DNA of 64,000 nucleotides from Aphidius gifuensis. Its lineage: Eukaryota > Arthropoda > Insecta > Hymenoptera > Braconidae. Position numbers and translations under genes: made by a program. The notes under the pieces are model-generated. The model did not search any database and had not been told where the DNA came from. It worked only from the letters and a program-made list of their open reading frames with translations. This document shows positions 1-12,998 of this stretch, one piece after another. Position 1 is the stretch's first letter. Every line of letters begins with the position of its first letter. The DNA is taken from contig NC_057792.1 of assembly GCF_014905175.1 (NCBI RefSeq), positions 15,630,963-15,694,962 on the forward strand, in the 5' to 3' direction.

Positions 1-1007
1 GTTTGGTACCAGTATACTAGGTAATCGAAAGCCATTAACTTCAACAAAGATTTGTAGATTATACGAGCGTGGAAGAATGAAAATAAAATTCAAAAAAAAA
101 CAAAACAAATAAAATAATAAAAAAAGAAAATTCTAAAATACGCATATGTATCTCTCATTGGAATTTATTTCCCATAAGATTCGATATTTAAATTTACCAT
201 ACAAAATGATAGAAAAAAATAATAATAATTTTAAATAAAAGCACAAACAAAAAATTGAATGAGCAAAATTAATAAAATATTAATATTTAATTTTTAAATT
301 ATTATTTTTCTTTTGTAAATTTTATTGTATTTAATAATTATAAAATTTACTTGAGACTAAAAAATAAACTTATTTCATTGCAAATAAAAAATAAAATAAA
401 TAGTTGATATTGATCTTGGCTTGGTCATCATTATCAGCACCTTTAGAATTCACAAAAGAAAGATAAAGTTGGGTTATATCATATAACAACAATATATAAA
501 ATGTGTATATAAAGCAGCATCATGAGTCAGTATCATTTACAATAGACGTGATCAATTTTACTGATGGTAAATTGTATGATCACCATCATAGTTGTATAAC
601 TCGAGATAAGACGTATTATGTAGATGACCTTTCATCTAGAATATATATTAACTTCTTTGTTAAATATAAGTATACTGATTTATATTCAATTTTATTATCA
701 CTGATTAATGATTATAGAAAATAAATTTAATACATTTTTCGTCAATTTTACCTGGTATGTTTTGACTTTTATATGCAATACATTTTTATGTAAATGTTTT
801 TACTTTCTTTTTCTTTGCATTTTCTATTGGTGGTTATTATTTTCTTTTAATATTTTTTTAAATCGATAATTGAAAAACATATATAAATGTATAAAGTAAA
901 TGATCAAATTGTGATATGACGTTTTTAGTATTTTAAATTATAAATTAACTTAGATGTAAAAAAAATTTAAAAAATAATTTGAAAATTAAATTGAATGAAT
1001 GACTTAC
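1..1007. other. Left-edge sequence beyond exon F, presumed intron
   Basis: Very A+T-rich DNA following the strong donor of exon F, so most likely the next intron of the minus-strand gene. The exon carrying the rest of the receptor would be off the window. One plus-strand open frame (503-724, 73 codons from ATG) has no recognisable family and is probably chance. I see no other structure in it. Confidence 0.5.
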
Positions 1008-1181
1008 CATCTTGATTATCAGTGTGATTTTGACGATGATAAGGCCGATGACGAAGACCAGGTAATGCCAATTGTTTGAGTGCATAAAGATCCTGATGAT
1101 CCGTATCAATTAATGGATTTTCAAGTTGTGATTCCATAACTTCATAACTCGTTGAATTATCAGGATTTGATATTATTTTCA
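1008..1181 (-). CDS. Gfrl: Gfrl-like gene, exon F (interdomain or C-terminal region)
   Basis: Minus-strand internal exon of 174 nt, flanked by a consensus acceptor (TTTACAG at about 1182-1188) and a strong GTAAGT donor at 1002-1007. It starts with two bases that complete a codon opened by one base upstream and ends with one base, so both boundaries are phase 1 and the length is a multiple of three. The translation is hydrophilic, cysteine-free and rich in Asp, Asn, Gln and His, containing NPLIDTDHQDLYAL and LRHRPYHRQNHTDNQD. There is one N-glycosylation sequon near the start (NST) and another near the end (NHT). No domain is recognised, so it looks like linker between receptor domains or a stalk. 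The strong donor says the gene continues below position 1008, off the window. Placement after the 1720-2505 exon is inferred from phase and proximity; it could also be skipped. Confidence 0.7.
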
Positions 1182-1719
1182 CTGTAAATTATATGTTTGT
1201 TTTTTTCAATTTTAAATATTAATTTAAATTTCCTAAACAATATTTTAATATTAATATTAAATTAGATTGCAACACTCACACAATTAACTTAATAATTTTT
1301 TTTTTTTTTAAATCTCAAACAGCATTTTTTTAAAAATAATCTATTTCTTTCTTTTTTTTTTTTTATAAAATCTCATTATTTAAATACCATCAAATAACTA
1401 ATAATTTAATAAATAAATAATTTTTTTTTTTATAACACTCATCGATCCAAGGTTCATTTAAAAAAAATAAATTCCGTAAATAAAATTGATAATGGCTAGT
1501 AAATAAATCTATCATCGATATAAATGAAAAAAAATTAAAAAAAAAAAATGATTGAGTAAATATAAAAATCTAATCCATCAAATTAAAATAAAATAAAAAA
1601 ATAGTTTTTTTATTTTTCACACGAATAATCATGAAAATAAATAAAATACTTGAATATATCGTTGAAATATTAATTGACCAATTGAATTGACGTTTTCATA
1701 AATTGATTCATTCACGAAC
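1182..1719. other. Short intron between exons E and F
   Basis: 538 bp of A+T-rich sequence with several runs of nine or more T on the plus strand (A on the coding strand). If the weak GTTCGT donor is not used, its right part is 3' untranslated sequence after TGA at 1712-1714. I did not find an AATAAA signal near that stop on the minus strand, which slightly favours splicing. Confidence 0.5.
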
Positions 1720-2505
1720 CTTGGTCAACAAAGCCATAAAAAGCTTTTCGTAGATTAAATAGTTGATCAATTGGTAGACCATAATAATTCTTCAATGTAT
1801 CATCATCATTTTCATTAATCCGATTGAAGATAGGTCTTGGTGCAAATACGTTGGTGCCAAATTGTTGGTGTGCTGATTGTGCTGGGTCATTGTTGTTTTC
1901 TACGTTGGATGGTGCATTTGGATAATTGTCATGATAATTATAATTATCATGACGATTGTGCATTAATTTATTGTGCATATTATTTTTATTATCATGCTCA
2001 TAAGGATTAATTGATTGACGTTGTACAGGATCACGTTCATGCTTTGGATAATTTGGTAAAGAGGTAGAAAATATTGTAGATATTGTAGAAAAATAATAAG
2101 GAGCTGATGATGAAGATACTAATAAAGGATAATAATTATTATTATCACGTTCTAATCCTATATTTTTATTATCAGGATAATATAGCTGTTGTTTATTTAT
2201 ATTATTTAATTTATTATGATTAACATCTGTTATTTTTTTTTGATGTGTATCATAATTATTATTTTGATTATTTTTAATGGTACCATATATACCCGGTTGT
2301 TCTGGTAAACCATAATGACCGTGACGATGACGATCATTGTCATTTGGATCGTTATAGGTACGCGATGTCGCTGGGAATAAAAAATAGGGATACATACTGG
2401 TTGGGGGCAACCAGATCTCTTGGAAGTTCTCCTGTTGGGGGTCGTATGGATATAGGGCAGAATCCGTTCCCGATAGATCAACCGACACGGACGAAGGCAG
2501 ATAGT
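1720..2505 (-). CDS. Gfrl: Gfrl-like gene, exon E: long Asn-rich, cysteine-free linker
   Basis: The acceptor TGTGTTTCAG precedes 2505. The first two bases complete the Asp codon begun by exon D, giving HNPCID then YLPSSVSVDLSG. The frame stays open for about 264 codons, far longer than chance allows at this A+T, so it is real coding sequence. The product has no cysteine. It is dominated by Asn, Tyr, Asp, His and Gln, with several sequons, and ends with NYYGLPIDQLFNLRKAFYGF. It reads as a secreted, unstructured linker after the second GDNF-receptor domain. The 3' boundary is uncertain. I chose the phase-1 donor CAAG|GTTCGT at 1720/1719, which joins in frame to exon F. If that weak donor is not used, translation ends at TGA 1712-1714 and this is the last coding exon. 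A GTATGT donor at 2397 would give a 108-nt version with the same phase. Confidence 0.75.
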
Positions 2506-5500
2506 CTGAAACACAGAAGAAATGATTCCCGGGCGTATACGAAATTTATATTTCATTTTTTTTTATATATATATATATATTTTTTTTTTCTATTCTAATC
2601 AATATTTACAAGCTAATATATTTATTATGCCACTGATAAAAAATTTTTGTTTTATATTTTTGAATTATAATTTAATGGCTTTAAAATTTATTTATTTATT
2701 TTTAGTATTTTAAAAATTGATTCATGTTTATATGAAATTTTAAGTTTTATATTTTTCTTTAATTCACAAATTTTTCATTTACTTAGATTGAGTAATTGAG
2801 TTTTAAATACTAAAAAAATTGACAAATAAATTTTATTAATTTATATTATAACCCAATGAGTTGATAAAACATTTTTAAAAAATTTTATCAGTGTACTTTT
2901 ATGATGAATTTCGTGCAATTTGTAAATTTTTTTTTTTCTATATGTATGATAATGATGATGATGATGATTATAATATTTTTCGAAATTGATGGAGTTGAAA
3001 TTATTTAATAAAAAAATATTCTTTTAAATATGTACATATTTTTTTCATTGTTTTTTTTTTTTAATAAGAGAAATTATGAATGAATGAATTCATACAAGAA
3101 TGAGTACTTGATTTCGTGAAAAAAAAAAAAAGGAAAAATAAAATAACCTGAGGAGTTCAGTCAGCTTTAAATTGGATTTTCATGAAGAACGACTCACTTG
3201 GTTTTCCCGTGAGCCACGACCTCGTTTGCTTCTCGTGAATATATATACGGTCAAAAATTACCTGCTTTTTAAATTTTCTCATGGTAAAAAATAGAGTAAA
3301 AAAAAAAACCTCAACAAAAAGGTTTATATACATAAAGAAAAAGACTATGTCAAAGATAATTTTGGATCGCAAAAGAACAAAGAAATAATCAAACAATAAA
3401 ATCGAAAAAGAATATAACAAAATAGTATAATAAAAGAAAAAAAATTTGTAAAATTATGTACTTAAGATGTTACGTCACGATCATAATGAATATTTAATGA
3501 AACAACAAGTTTTATTGTTTTTCTTTAGTAACTAGAAAATCATAAAGTGTCAGAGAAAAGTTTGTTTTTCAAGTTTAAAATTTTGCTGCACTTTCAATTG
3601 AGTTATAAGAGTGAATGAAGGACATCCAAATTTGAATAGTACCATAGGTCTCCCCGGGGCTTTTATCAACTTGTACAAATTTTCGGTCTTTGGTTTGAGT
3701 CATAACTCACCAACACTATATTACAAAATATTTATTTACTTTATAAAAAAAGAATTTTTTAAATTCTCTTGAGATGAAAAAATTATGAAAACTTGACGAG
3801 TAAAATTGCAGAAAAAAAAAAAAACTATTCATGCTTTTGAAATTGTCATAAAGTCTTGTATAAATTAGTAAATTATCGTCTTTTCAAATTTATTACACAG
3901 TTCTTATTAATATATATTTTTTATAAAAGAAAATAAAAGATAAAAAAAAATACTTTGAAATAAATATTAATTAATTAAAATTAATTTTAAAATGAAGAGT
4001 AATAAATTATTATGAGAAAATATAAAATGAATTATTGTGATATTTAATTGTCATGTAGAAATTAAAACCCAGCTTCAAGACAATTTAAAATTATTGTCAC
4101 TTCAATTTTAGTAAAGTCTCAGAATTAATTTAATTAATTGGGTTTATTTTCAACATGATTTATTGATGATAACCTATTACTTGTTTTGATTGAGTATGAA
4201 AATGATATGTGTTATATTTTTTCTAAAAAACAACAACACATAATTAAAAAAAAAAAAATATACAAATTTCATCGTTAAAAGTTGCAAGCACAATAAATAA
4301 ATTTAAAGATATAAATATTAATTTTTTAAAAAAAGCACATTGACATGCAGTTGGGCAAAAAAAAAAAAGCTCATGCAGACATATAAGCGCATTTTTATTT
4401 AAATATTTTTAAGTACTCTGATGGTTGTCAGTTACAGCGAAAATAAAAAATCAACAAATAAAACAATAGTGAAAACAAAAACCTACATCAAGCGCAATTT
4501 TTTATTATTAGTTTTTTTTTTTTTTTTTTTGTTCTTCATGTATTTTTTATATTAATTTTTTGTTCTCATTCAACTAGGAGTTTATCCTTCTGCTCTCATG
4601 ATTTTTTATTTGAAATATAATTGTTCAACAGACCTGGAAATTTTTTTTTTTCCACATAGTAAAAATAATTAGAGCATGTGGATAACTTGGGGTTTGAATT
4701 TGACCATGATTTTGCAGTTATATAAATGTAAAAAAAAAAATAATTGAAAATTAAAATTGAATGTGTATAAATCAATAGAAGCTGTGTAACAATGTCAGAG
4801 TAAAATTCATTTAAACATCATGAAAATATTTTTTTTCAAGCATATTTTAAAGTAAAATTAAATCCAGAAGCTTAATTGTTCAATAGCCATGCGTAGAATG
4901 AATTTTTTTTTTTTTAAATTGGTATATACTACAGTGACTCGTGCAAACGTGACGCATTGCAAAATATTTTTTTTTTTAAATACATTATATAATTATTCAT
5001 AATCTATAGCCATCGATTGATCAGTGGAGCTTTCTATTATGATAAAATTAAAGCGACCTATTAAAAAAAAAATTCTACACATGAAATTTAAATATTGTGT
5101 CATTAAATTTTTTTTTAGTGAGTAAATTTAAATTTAATTATTTATCTTGTTAATATTTTATTGACGCAATGGATGATAAATAAAATAATAACTAAAAAAA
5201 AAAAACTCTTAAAAGAATGTGAATAAATTTAATATTCAAAATCAATATTTTAAAATTTATACACAACCCATGATAACTAAATTTTCATTGTCTTTTTCAT
5301 CCACAATTTTATAGTTTTTTTTTTGTATTTATCTTAGTTTCTTCGAATCTATCCCCCCGTCGAGCCGACATAATATTTATTTTTTTTTTTCGATTCCCCA
5401 AATGGTTCCGACCCAAACGAAAAGCCACACATTTTCCGATAAAAGTAAATTCTTTAAAAAAACTTATCCCGTTGAGATTGCTATGGATGTTGCTCATTCA

Positions 5501-6603
5501 TATTCATACCCTACAGCTGTGCTCAACATTGTAAGAAATAAAAAAAATAGTAATATTAATAATAATAATATCACGATGATATCGATATAAATGTGGCAGA
5601 AACTGAATTGAATTTGTTCAATGATAAATAAAAAATGATTTTTTTTTTTCAATGATCTTTGTAAAATACGATTTTGATTGTACAAAAAAATCATATATAT
5701 AAATTCATGAAATTTTCAATTTTGTATTTGTAAATTTTATGTGAAAAAAAATAAAAAATATGAAACTATATGAAAAATTGTTAAACTGGTGATATATATA
5801 ATTTTATATATCAGTAAAAAAAATGATTTAGCGTATTTATATAAACCAAGTAAGTTGGTAAATTTATGTAATTAACTATCATTTTATGCAATTATGATAA
5901 ATCATTGATTCTGGTTTGTGTAATATGATATTTATATCATGAAAATCATTATTCTGTTTGCTTAATAATTTGATGTTTGAAAATCAGTGAATTGACCAGA
6001 TGGTAATTACAAAACCTATCGAACAAACATCAAACAATCAAAGTGATAATATCAGTTACTAATTTTATAATTTAAATTATTCACTTATTTGTCATTAAAT
6101 GGATATCATGATAATCTAATTTATTTTAAAAAATTATTATCATCATCTACCATACTGTTATCGATTTGTAACATGATACATGAATAATTTATATTAAAAA
6201 ATATATAAGAATAATTATTAAAATTCTACAAAAATACATAATTTATTTTTAATTATTAAATAACAAATTTTTATTGGTCACACCAGGATCATTAATTTAT
6301 TTTCTATAGTTTACAACAATAATGCATAAAATATTAATCAATTAAAATAATAAAAAAATATTTTTATTATGAAAATTATATTTTTTTTTTTCGTTTATTC
6401 AATGACTAACAACTAATGATATATTTTTTTTTCCATTACAAACACAACACCAACAGTCTCAATGAGGTGATATATAATTACTTCAACGGTATGATAACGA
6501 ATACTTCTAATAACAATTATTATTACTCAGTCATGAGTTTATATCGATTCGCATAATTTACTAAAACAACTGATTAATAAAAATAGTATTATAAATAACT
6601 TAC
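2506..6603. other. Intron between exons D and E (about 4.1 kb)
   Basis: A+T-rich intronic DNA. It holds a short TA run near 2566-2580, a GAT/ATG triplet run near 2950-2968 and many A/T homopolymers. Open frames on either strand (for example around 5309-5694) look like chance. No nested gene is recognised. Confidence 0.75.
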
Positions 6604-6731
6604 CAATGCATGGATTATGATTGACTGTAGAAAATATTTTGTCACATCGTTTTTTAATTTGATTTCCAGGACAAATACATCCAAACATTGGTGATAATCT
6701 CAATTGTGTCCAGGCATCATGGCAAGCCTCT
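6604..6731 (-). CDS. Gfrl: Gfrl-like gene, exon D: second half of GDNF-receptor domain 2
   Basis: Minus-strand exon of 128 nt between acceptor TTTTCAG (6732 upward) and donor GTAAGT (6603 downward). It enters with one base completing an Arg codon and leaves with one base of an Asp codon. The translation includes EACHDAWTQLRLSPMFGCIC, then PGNQIKKRCDKIFSTV and NHNPCI. Cysteine spacing (C, 14 residues, C-x-C, 9 residues, C, 11 residues, C) matches the C-terminal half of a GFR-alpha-type domain, with the characteristic CxC pair and a basic segment before the next cysteine. With exon C it makes one full domain. GFR-alpha proteins are extracellular co-receptors; in Drosophila the homologue is linked to the NCAM-type molecule FasII because insects lack clear GDNF ligands. 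Assignment to the family is strong; ligand and partner are unknown here. Confidence 0.88.
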
Positions 6732-6920
6732 CTGAAAATTCACAAAATTATAAAATAAATTGACTGTGATTCAATTTTTCAATGATTTCCGATAGTTGCA
6801 AAATGATTGCCATGATTGCATGATTGCCATTAAACAAAGATGATTATGAACTAGATCATTTTTTGAGATGGTATATGTATCACGTGTAAGAATTATTTTA
6901 TTTTTGATTTAATTATAGGT

Positions 6921-7096
6921 GATCTGCGTTGAATGTGTTAAAGACTTGTTACCCATATAGTACGAATGACAACTAGCCAATCGGATCAACCGATTTGACT
7001 AGCAAGCTACTAAGGTTAATTAGTATCTTGAAGTCGTAGATGGTGTGGAGCCGGGTAGGCCGTTTCACTTGTAACAAGTCCAACACAACGCAGATC
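6921..7096. repeat. Inverted repeat with 26-32 bp arms and inner stem-loop
   Basis: Left arm 6921-6952 (GATCTGCGTTGAATGTGTTA onward) pairs with right arm 7071-7096 (GTAACAAGTCCAACACAACG onward). Nearly every base of the shorter arm matches, with two small insertions in the left. Between them, AATCGG-ATCAA-CCGATT near 6984-7004 forms a second small stem. The block is richer in G+C than its surroundings. It sits about 190 bp upstream of exon D in the gene's sense and next to dispersed element copy 1. Most likely a small mobile-element remnant. Confidence 0.7.
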
Positions 7097-7123
7097 AGAG
7101 TACGTTGTGGAAAACCTATTTCC

Positions 7124-7500
7124 CACGGTTTCTATATGTTGAGTTAACAATAAGCACATGGGAAAAACATGCGAATACCAGCGGTGAAATTAAGAACTAG
7201 ATGTTTTCATAAATCTTTTATTTTTTTTTGTAATTTATATTTTAAAGTTGATTTTGAAATTTCTATCAGTTTGTAGGGCTCAATACAACAAATTTTATAT
7301 TAATATATGGATATTAATACTAATTTTTTCTTTGTTAAATGCGTTTAATAAAAAAATAACCTCAAAATTCAAAAATTTTGTCGGGAACGTGGCACACAGA
7401 CATGGTCACAAGCATGCTTGCTAGTGTGTAACCACGCACACACATACTACTTTTCATCAGTAGCGCCACAAGAAATTTCAGGACACGGGAATGAAAAATA
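7124..7500 (+). repeat. Dispersed element, copy 1
   Basis: Shares two separated blocks with the element at 35742-36060, in opposite orientation. Block one (7124-7198) contains GGTTTCTATATG, GGGAAAAACAT and AGCGGTGAAATTAA. Block two around 7425-7500 contains TAGTGTGTA, a CACACA-rich stretch and CATCAGTAGCGCC (7455-7467), then GAAATT. Block order is conserved between copies. Unlike simple repeats, these are complex sequence, so common descent from a non-autonomous mobile element is the likely explanation. No coding capacity is seen. Confidence 0.7.
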
Positions 7501-10500
7501 GCGTTATTGCTATGCGGGCCCCTCGTGGCATAAATATTAGTTCGGTAATGGGACGAGAAAACAGCCTTAATTAATAACCTAAAAAATTTTTATTTCTATC
7601 AAAAACTGAGATCTCTAATTTGCGCCTAATATGAACTCTATATTTTAATTAATATAGAAAATTTGAGTGGTTTTCCTAGATAATATAGTGATTCTAATAT
7701 TACGAGGAAAATGCCACGTGTCTACTTCACTTACGTAACATTCAAAGTGACTATTTATATTAATATAAAAAATAAAAAATAATAAAAAAGTAAATAAAAT
7801 TAAAAAAGAATAAATTCAAACATTTTTATTGAAAAATAAATAATAGGTATTTAATGATAAATTTATTAAAAAGACAAAGCTTTTGTTGTTGAAAAAAATT
7901 ATAAATTCAAGCAAAGAAATGAAATTTTATAAATGGTTAGAATTTTCATATCACAGCAAGCCTCCAAGTAAAATTAAACTGATTATATATTGCACGTCAA
8001 GATAAAAAAAAAAAAAATTAAAATTATCTAAAGTATGTTTCTGTATATTTTGCAAAGAGAAAACACAATATTGCTTCTTCTTACTGTGAAAGAAAGATTT
8101 ATGAAACACTTGAAACTTAAACTTGAATAAGATTGGCATGAGTCGTTTACAAATGCCATTTGTAATATTATTTATTTTTTTTTTTTCATACCTTATTTTA
8201 TATCTCAAAATTGATTGTTCTTTAGAATATTCTTTTTTAAAATAATATCCCACAATAGTAATAAAAATAAATGTTCACTTTCAACCAAAGTAATAGTAAT
8301 ACAATTCTAAAAATCTTGTAACGTAAAATGAAACAAGTTCAAGTATAAAAATAACAATACAATGCAAAAAAAAAAAACTCAATTTTCTTTCAAAAAGAAA
8401 AATTAAAGAAAATCATATTTATTACCATCTAAAATAAATTATTAATAATAAAAAATAATAATAAATAAATTATTTAATTTAAAATTACATTCAATTTTTT
8501 TTCAAATAATTCAACTGTAACATAAAATCATAATCCATCATCTACAGATATTAGTCACTCAATGCGTATATCAAAAAGTTACAGCAACTTAAAATTTGAA
8601 AGTTTAAATTAAATTTCAAGTATAGTAAAGTATAATATATAGACATACATGAAGTAACATGTTGTAAATATATATATACATCTAAGATAACCGATTTTCA
8701 CAAAACCCAGTTGTTTGGTTTCGGTAAAGTACCTTCGTTGAAAATTCAGCCAATAACATTTCGTGTTATGATTTATCAAAGTGCTTGAATTCTCATGTAT
8801 TATATATGTGCAAAATATATGTATACAATGCCAAAGCAATATTCGTATAAAACCACTCGAATTCGAATAACCATATTAGTTGTTGAATTGAGGTTAGAAT
8901 TTTATAAATAAATATATGATATAGTGACCTCTAAACTACATGTTACAGGCTTCATAAAAGTACTTCATGAGATCCTTGTAAAATAACGCAGAAAAAAAAG
9001 GGTTGAATTTAGTGATAGGAATGAGGGTAAAAGGTGACTGAAGTTTGCATTCCCCTTGATTAAAATTCAAAGTGTCGTATAACGCTTGGATGTCATGAAA
9101 ATTTCTAGCACCACAAACTATGATGGGTAGTCAGCCCGTTCGAGACTTTTACATATACATATACTATACACACACCGACACACCAACCAGACATAATTTC
9201 CTGTAACTTCTATTGGCACGTGCAAAATAAAATAAAAGAAAAAAAAATCAAAGTGAACGAGAATACGCGATATGACTGAAAAATTACGCGATTGTAATGA
9301 AAAAAAAAAAAAATTCCTTATCATTTTTTATCATCGATTTATCAAACATATTAAATATTTTGTTTCGTCAGGTGAGGGTTTCATGTTAGCCATCATGTGA
9401 GATATTATTAACGATGATTTTGCAACAAGCCAGTTGGAATGACTTTTGGACGACTTTGAAGATACCATCAGCAACATCTCCAAGTGGTTTTGATGTTTGG
9501 ATGCATAATAATAATCAATGGGTATATAACTATATCGCGAATCTTCATCTTGCACGTGGGCTTAATAGCTCAGGCTTATGCTGAATTGATTCATGTCAGT
9601 ATCAGTGACAGAACGCTACGCTTTGACCAACTCAACAAGTCAAAACATTGTGGTTTTATTCTGTCAATAAATTATTATCGAAATATGTCAATCAATCTTT
9701 TACTACTCACTGTAAATGAAACTAAAAATTAAATTTAAATTAACTTTCATGCTTTTTAAATGCAAGCTCTAGCTCAGTGTTGTTTCAATATAATTTAAAT
9801 CGTTAAAAAATATTATTTTTAACATTATAATTATGAAAAAATTTAAGACATTTTATTTGGAAATAACTGGAGCATATTATGAAGCTTGGATTATAACGAT
9901 GACTTTTAAAATAACGACCTCTTTTCAAGCTGAAAATATATTGAATAAATATATAGATATAAAAGTGCATGCTAAAATTTTTCAAGATGAAATTAATTTT
10001 TACATGACAAGTCATTGCCGTATTTGTCACACTTTGCAATAGAGCATCAAAGAATTTTATGAATTTTAGTTTGTAATCTTTGTCAAAAAAAAAAAAAACG
10101 TGAATAATTACACACTAAGGTACCAAGTGATACGTCACGTCTATTTTTTTTCCTATAAGTACGCCATTGACCTCAATGTCATAACAAGAGGTCGGCTATA
10201 TTTGAGAACGAAATTTTTTTTTTTTGTTTCAACGTTACTTCTTATATTCATATAGTTTTTTCTTCATTTATTCCAGAATTATAATTGTTCTCGGCTGCTA
10301 TCAAAGAAATTATATTAGTTTTTTTTTTTCGTTGTTGTCTAACAATAAAAAATTACTCTATATTTATTAAAAATTTAAGACGGTTATTATATAAATAAAT
10401 TATTTATGAAAAACCCAACAGAATAAAGTATTTTTTGAAAAGTATAAAATTTGAAACTAGCCATTTTGGATTATTAATAAATTCTAATAGCAAGATATCG

Positions 10501-11227
10501 CGAAGCTTCATCGAATTAATCTCAAATTAATATCAAAATTAACATTTAATTATTAGAAATATTTTACAATATATTTTTGAAAGTTATCTGCGGCCGTTAG
10601 TTTATTCTGATTATGAAAATATTGACAATAGCATGTGACCTTTATTTTATGCTGAATATATTTTCTCAGAAAATTGATTTTAATTCTAAATATAAATATT
10701 GAAAGTTAAATTACTGAGTGAATCTGTCGCGAGATAATTTGTTACTGGTACATGGGTCTTCAGCAAACCCATTCATCCAACTCTCCTTCATGTATCAACA
10801 TGCTACCGCCCATATTTTTGATTAAACCGTAATAAATTATATCAAGATTAACAACAACCGACAACCTCTTTGTTATATAAACATGGTCAAGAGAAAATTA
10901 GCATTATTATCTTTAAATATATTTAATTTTTCAGCAATAAATAAATCTAAATAATTATTAATATAATTTTTTTTTTTTTACAATTATAATTAATACAAAC
11001 TACAAAAAGTACATGCAATTTTTTTGATTAAAAATTTATAAATTTTATAAACAATCATTGTGTTTATATTTTAAAAATAAAATATTAATAAAATAATTAA
11101 AATTTAGTTTTTTTAATTAAAAATATAAAATGTAAAATTTAATTTAAAAAAAATGGATTGTTGGTTTTTAATTATTTTAAAATATCCAAAGCAATTCAGC
11201 CCTACAGTTAATATTGATTTAAAAATT

Positions 11228-11262
11228 ACGCGTCTGACTATATATTTACTTATTCTACTAGT
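11228..11262 (+). repeat. 35-bp dispersed motif, copy 1
   Basis: Sequence begins ACGCGTCTGACTATATATTT and ends with CTTATTCTACTAGTG. The same motif occurs at 42207-42238 and, inverted, at 48804-48838, with a few substitutions each. Flanks are not obviously similar. It could be the conserved end of a small mobile element or a conserved protein or RNA binding site. Confidence 0.6.
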
Positions 11263-12998
11263 GCGTGAAATTTATTTAAAAAAAATTCTTTTGAATTTTC
11301 AAAAAGTTTTATTTAATGTATATGGAAAATAAATTTAGCTATAAAATATAAATAATAAATTTACCAGTGGATTCAAAATGCAAAAGACGAAAAATATTTA
11401 ACCAAGTTTATTCTTAAATTTTTGAAAAGTCTTCATAACTTCTCTAGAATATACAAATTTTTGTACGAAACATTTTACGGTTTTTGGTTGTTTTTTGTTT
11501 CATGTAAAAAGCAGCATCAACTTACATGTATGAGAAATTTTATAATGTGTTGGTATTGGATGGTATAGAATATCTCTGTGAGTATAGAAAGCATGAGATC
11601 AGGTTGGGATAGGAAAACCGTACCTATATGTAACTTCAACCGCATTGCAGAATTACCCAACCAGGTTTCTGTCCGAAGAGCATAAAACAAGTGCTGCCGA
11701 GGATGGTCATGATGTGGAGAATGGGTTAGATGAAAAGAAAAAAAAATAAAATAAAAAGAGTAGAAATAATAAAAGAAAAAAAAGTGAGAGTTGCTGTACA
11801 CATATAGACCTTGGTCTATGCTGAGTCGAATTTATGATACGCTTATATACAAAAATAGAAAAATACTCTGTGTTGAGATACACACAACGTTGAGCGGAAA
11901 AAGCTTACAACCGGAAACTGCATCAACTTGAATGCTATGACCTGGAAGTTCAAATTCTATATTCTGAAAATGTTAAAATGAAATATCGAAGATTCACAAG
12001 TATTACTATTTTAAAAATAAAAAAAAAATCAAGATGACCAGATTCTTTTATAATCTTATTTCTATCTTCAATTTTTTTTTATTTTTTCTCTTTTTTATAA
12101 ATAAAAAAATACTTGTTTATTGTAAATAAAAAAATTCAATTAAAATTAATGAGTATATGTAATTAATTTTCGTTCATTAAAATAGATAAAATGTTAACCT
12201 TAATTTTATTTATTTTTATATTTTCACACTCAAAAGTCATTGAAATAATAAAAATAATAAAAAGAAAAAAATAAAATAAATGTAATTCACTTGGTATGTT
12301 TATTCGTTGAATGCATTGTAAAAGTTAGAATAGGGTAGTATAATTTTTCGACATTTTGTCGAAAACAACTTCCCATGGGTTATCAAAAGTATCCAACTAT
12401 CTGTTGGAAAGGACTGACTGTAAAAACCACTGACCAGCGGTTACGCCCCGTTGAATTTCAAATTAACGGCCTCAACACTTTAGCTATATCTCTCGTATGT
12501 TTCCCTGAATTTTATACAGTCAACCAAGCCCTATCTCTCTTTTTCTCTTTGCAATCCTTTGGTTAGACGTGCTAATGAGCTCATCTGGTCTGTTCATTGA
12601 ACCAATCTTTACTGATCTAGCTACATGCGTTGAGCTTTACTCGTTAATAAAATTTTCTCTACATGCACATTCAATCACTCTAATCAAACTTGAAATAAAG
12701 CTCAATTCTTTTTTTTTCCAATTATTATAGTCTCAATATAATTAATTACATGTTCCTAATTTTATTTTACAAAATTTATTAACCATTTTTAATAAAATAA
12801 GCAATTTACAATATTCAAGTTTAATTAATTGATCGTAATTTATATTTAAACAAATATAAACATGCACAGAGAGAAAATGATTTACAGATAGTATAATAAT
12901 TAAATGTATCATTATCCAGTATTTCATGTATATATTGTTAATAGTTAAAATTAGGTTGATACGACACCTTTTCCAACACATATGGTGACCACAACTAT

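Noticed and set aside
503..724. 73-codon plus-strand open frame after a TATAAA word
   Set aside because: No family recognised, A/T-driven amino-acid content, and TATA words occur everywhere in this sequence.
2344..2713. Plus-strand open frames opposite and next to exon E
   Set aside because: They are shadows of the real minus-strand exon and of the T-rich intron sequence beside it.
9331..9732. Frames open on both strands over a slightly G+C-richer block
   Set aside because: Three frames are open at once and none shows clear codon-position bias. The minus frame starts at GTG rather than ATG. No recognised family, so not called as a gene.
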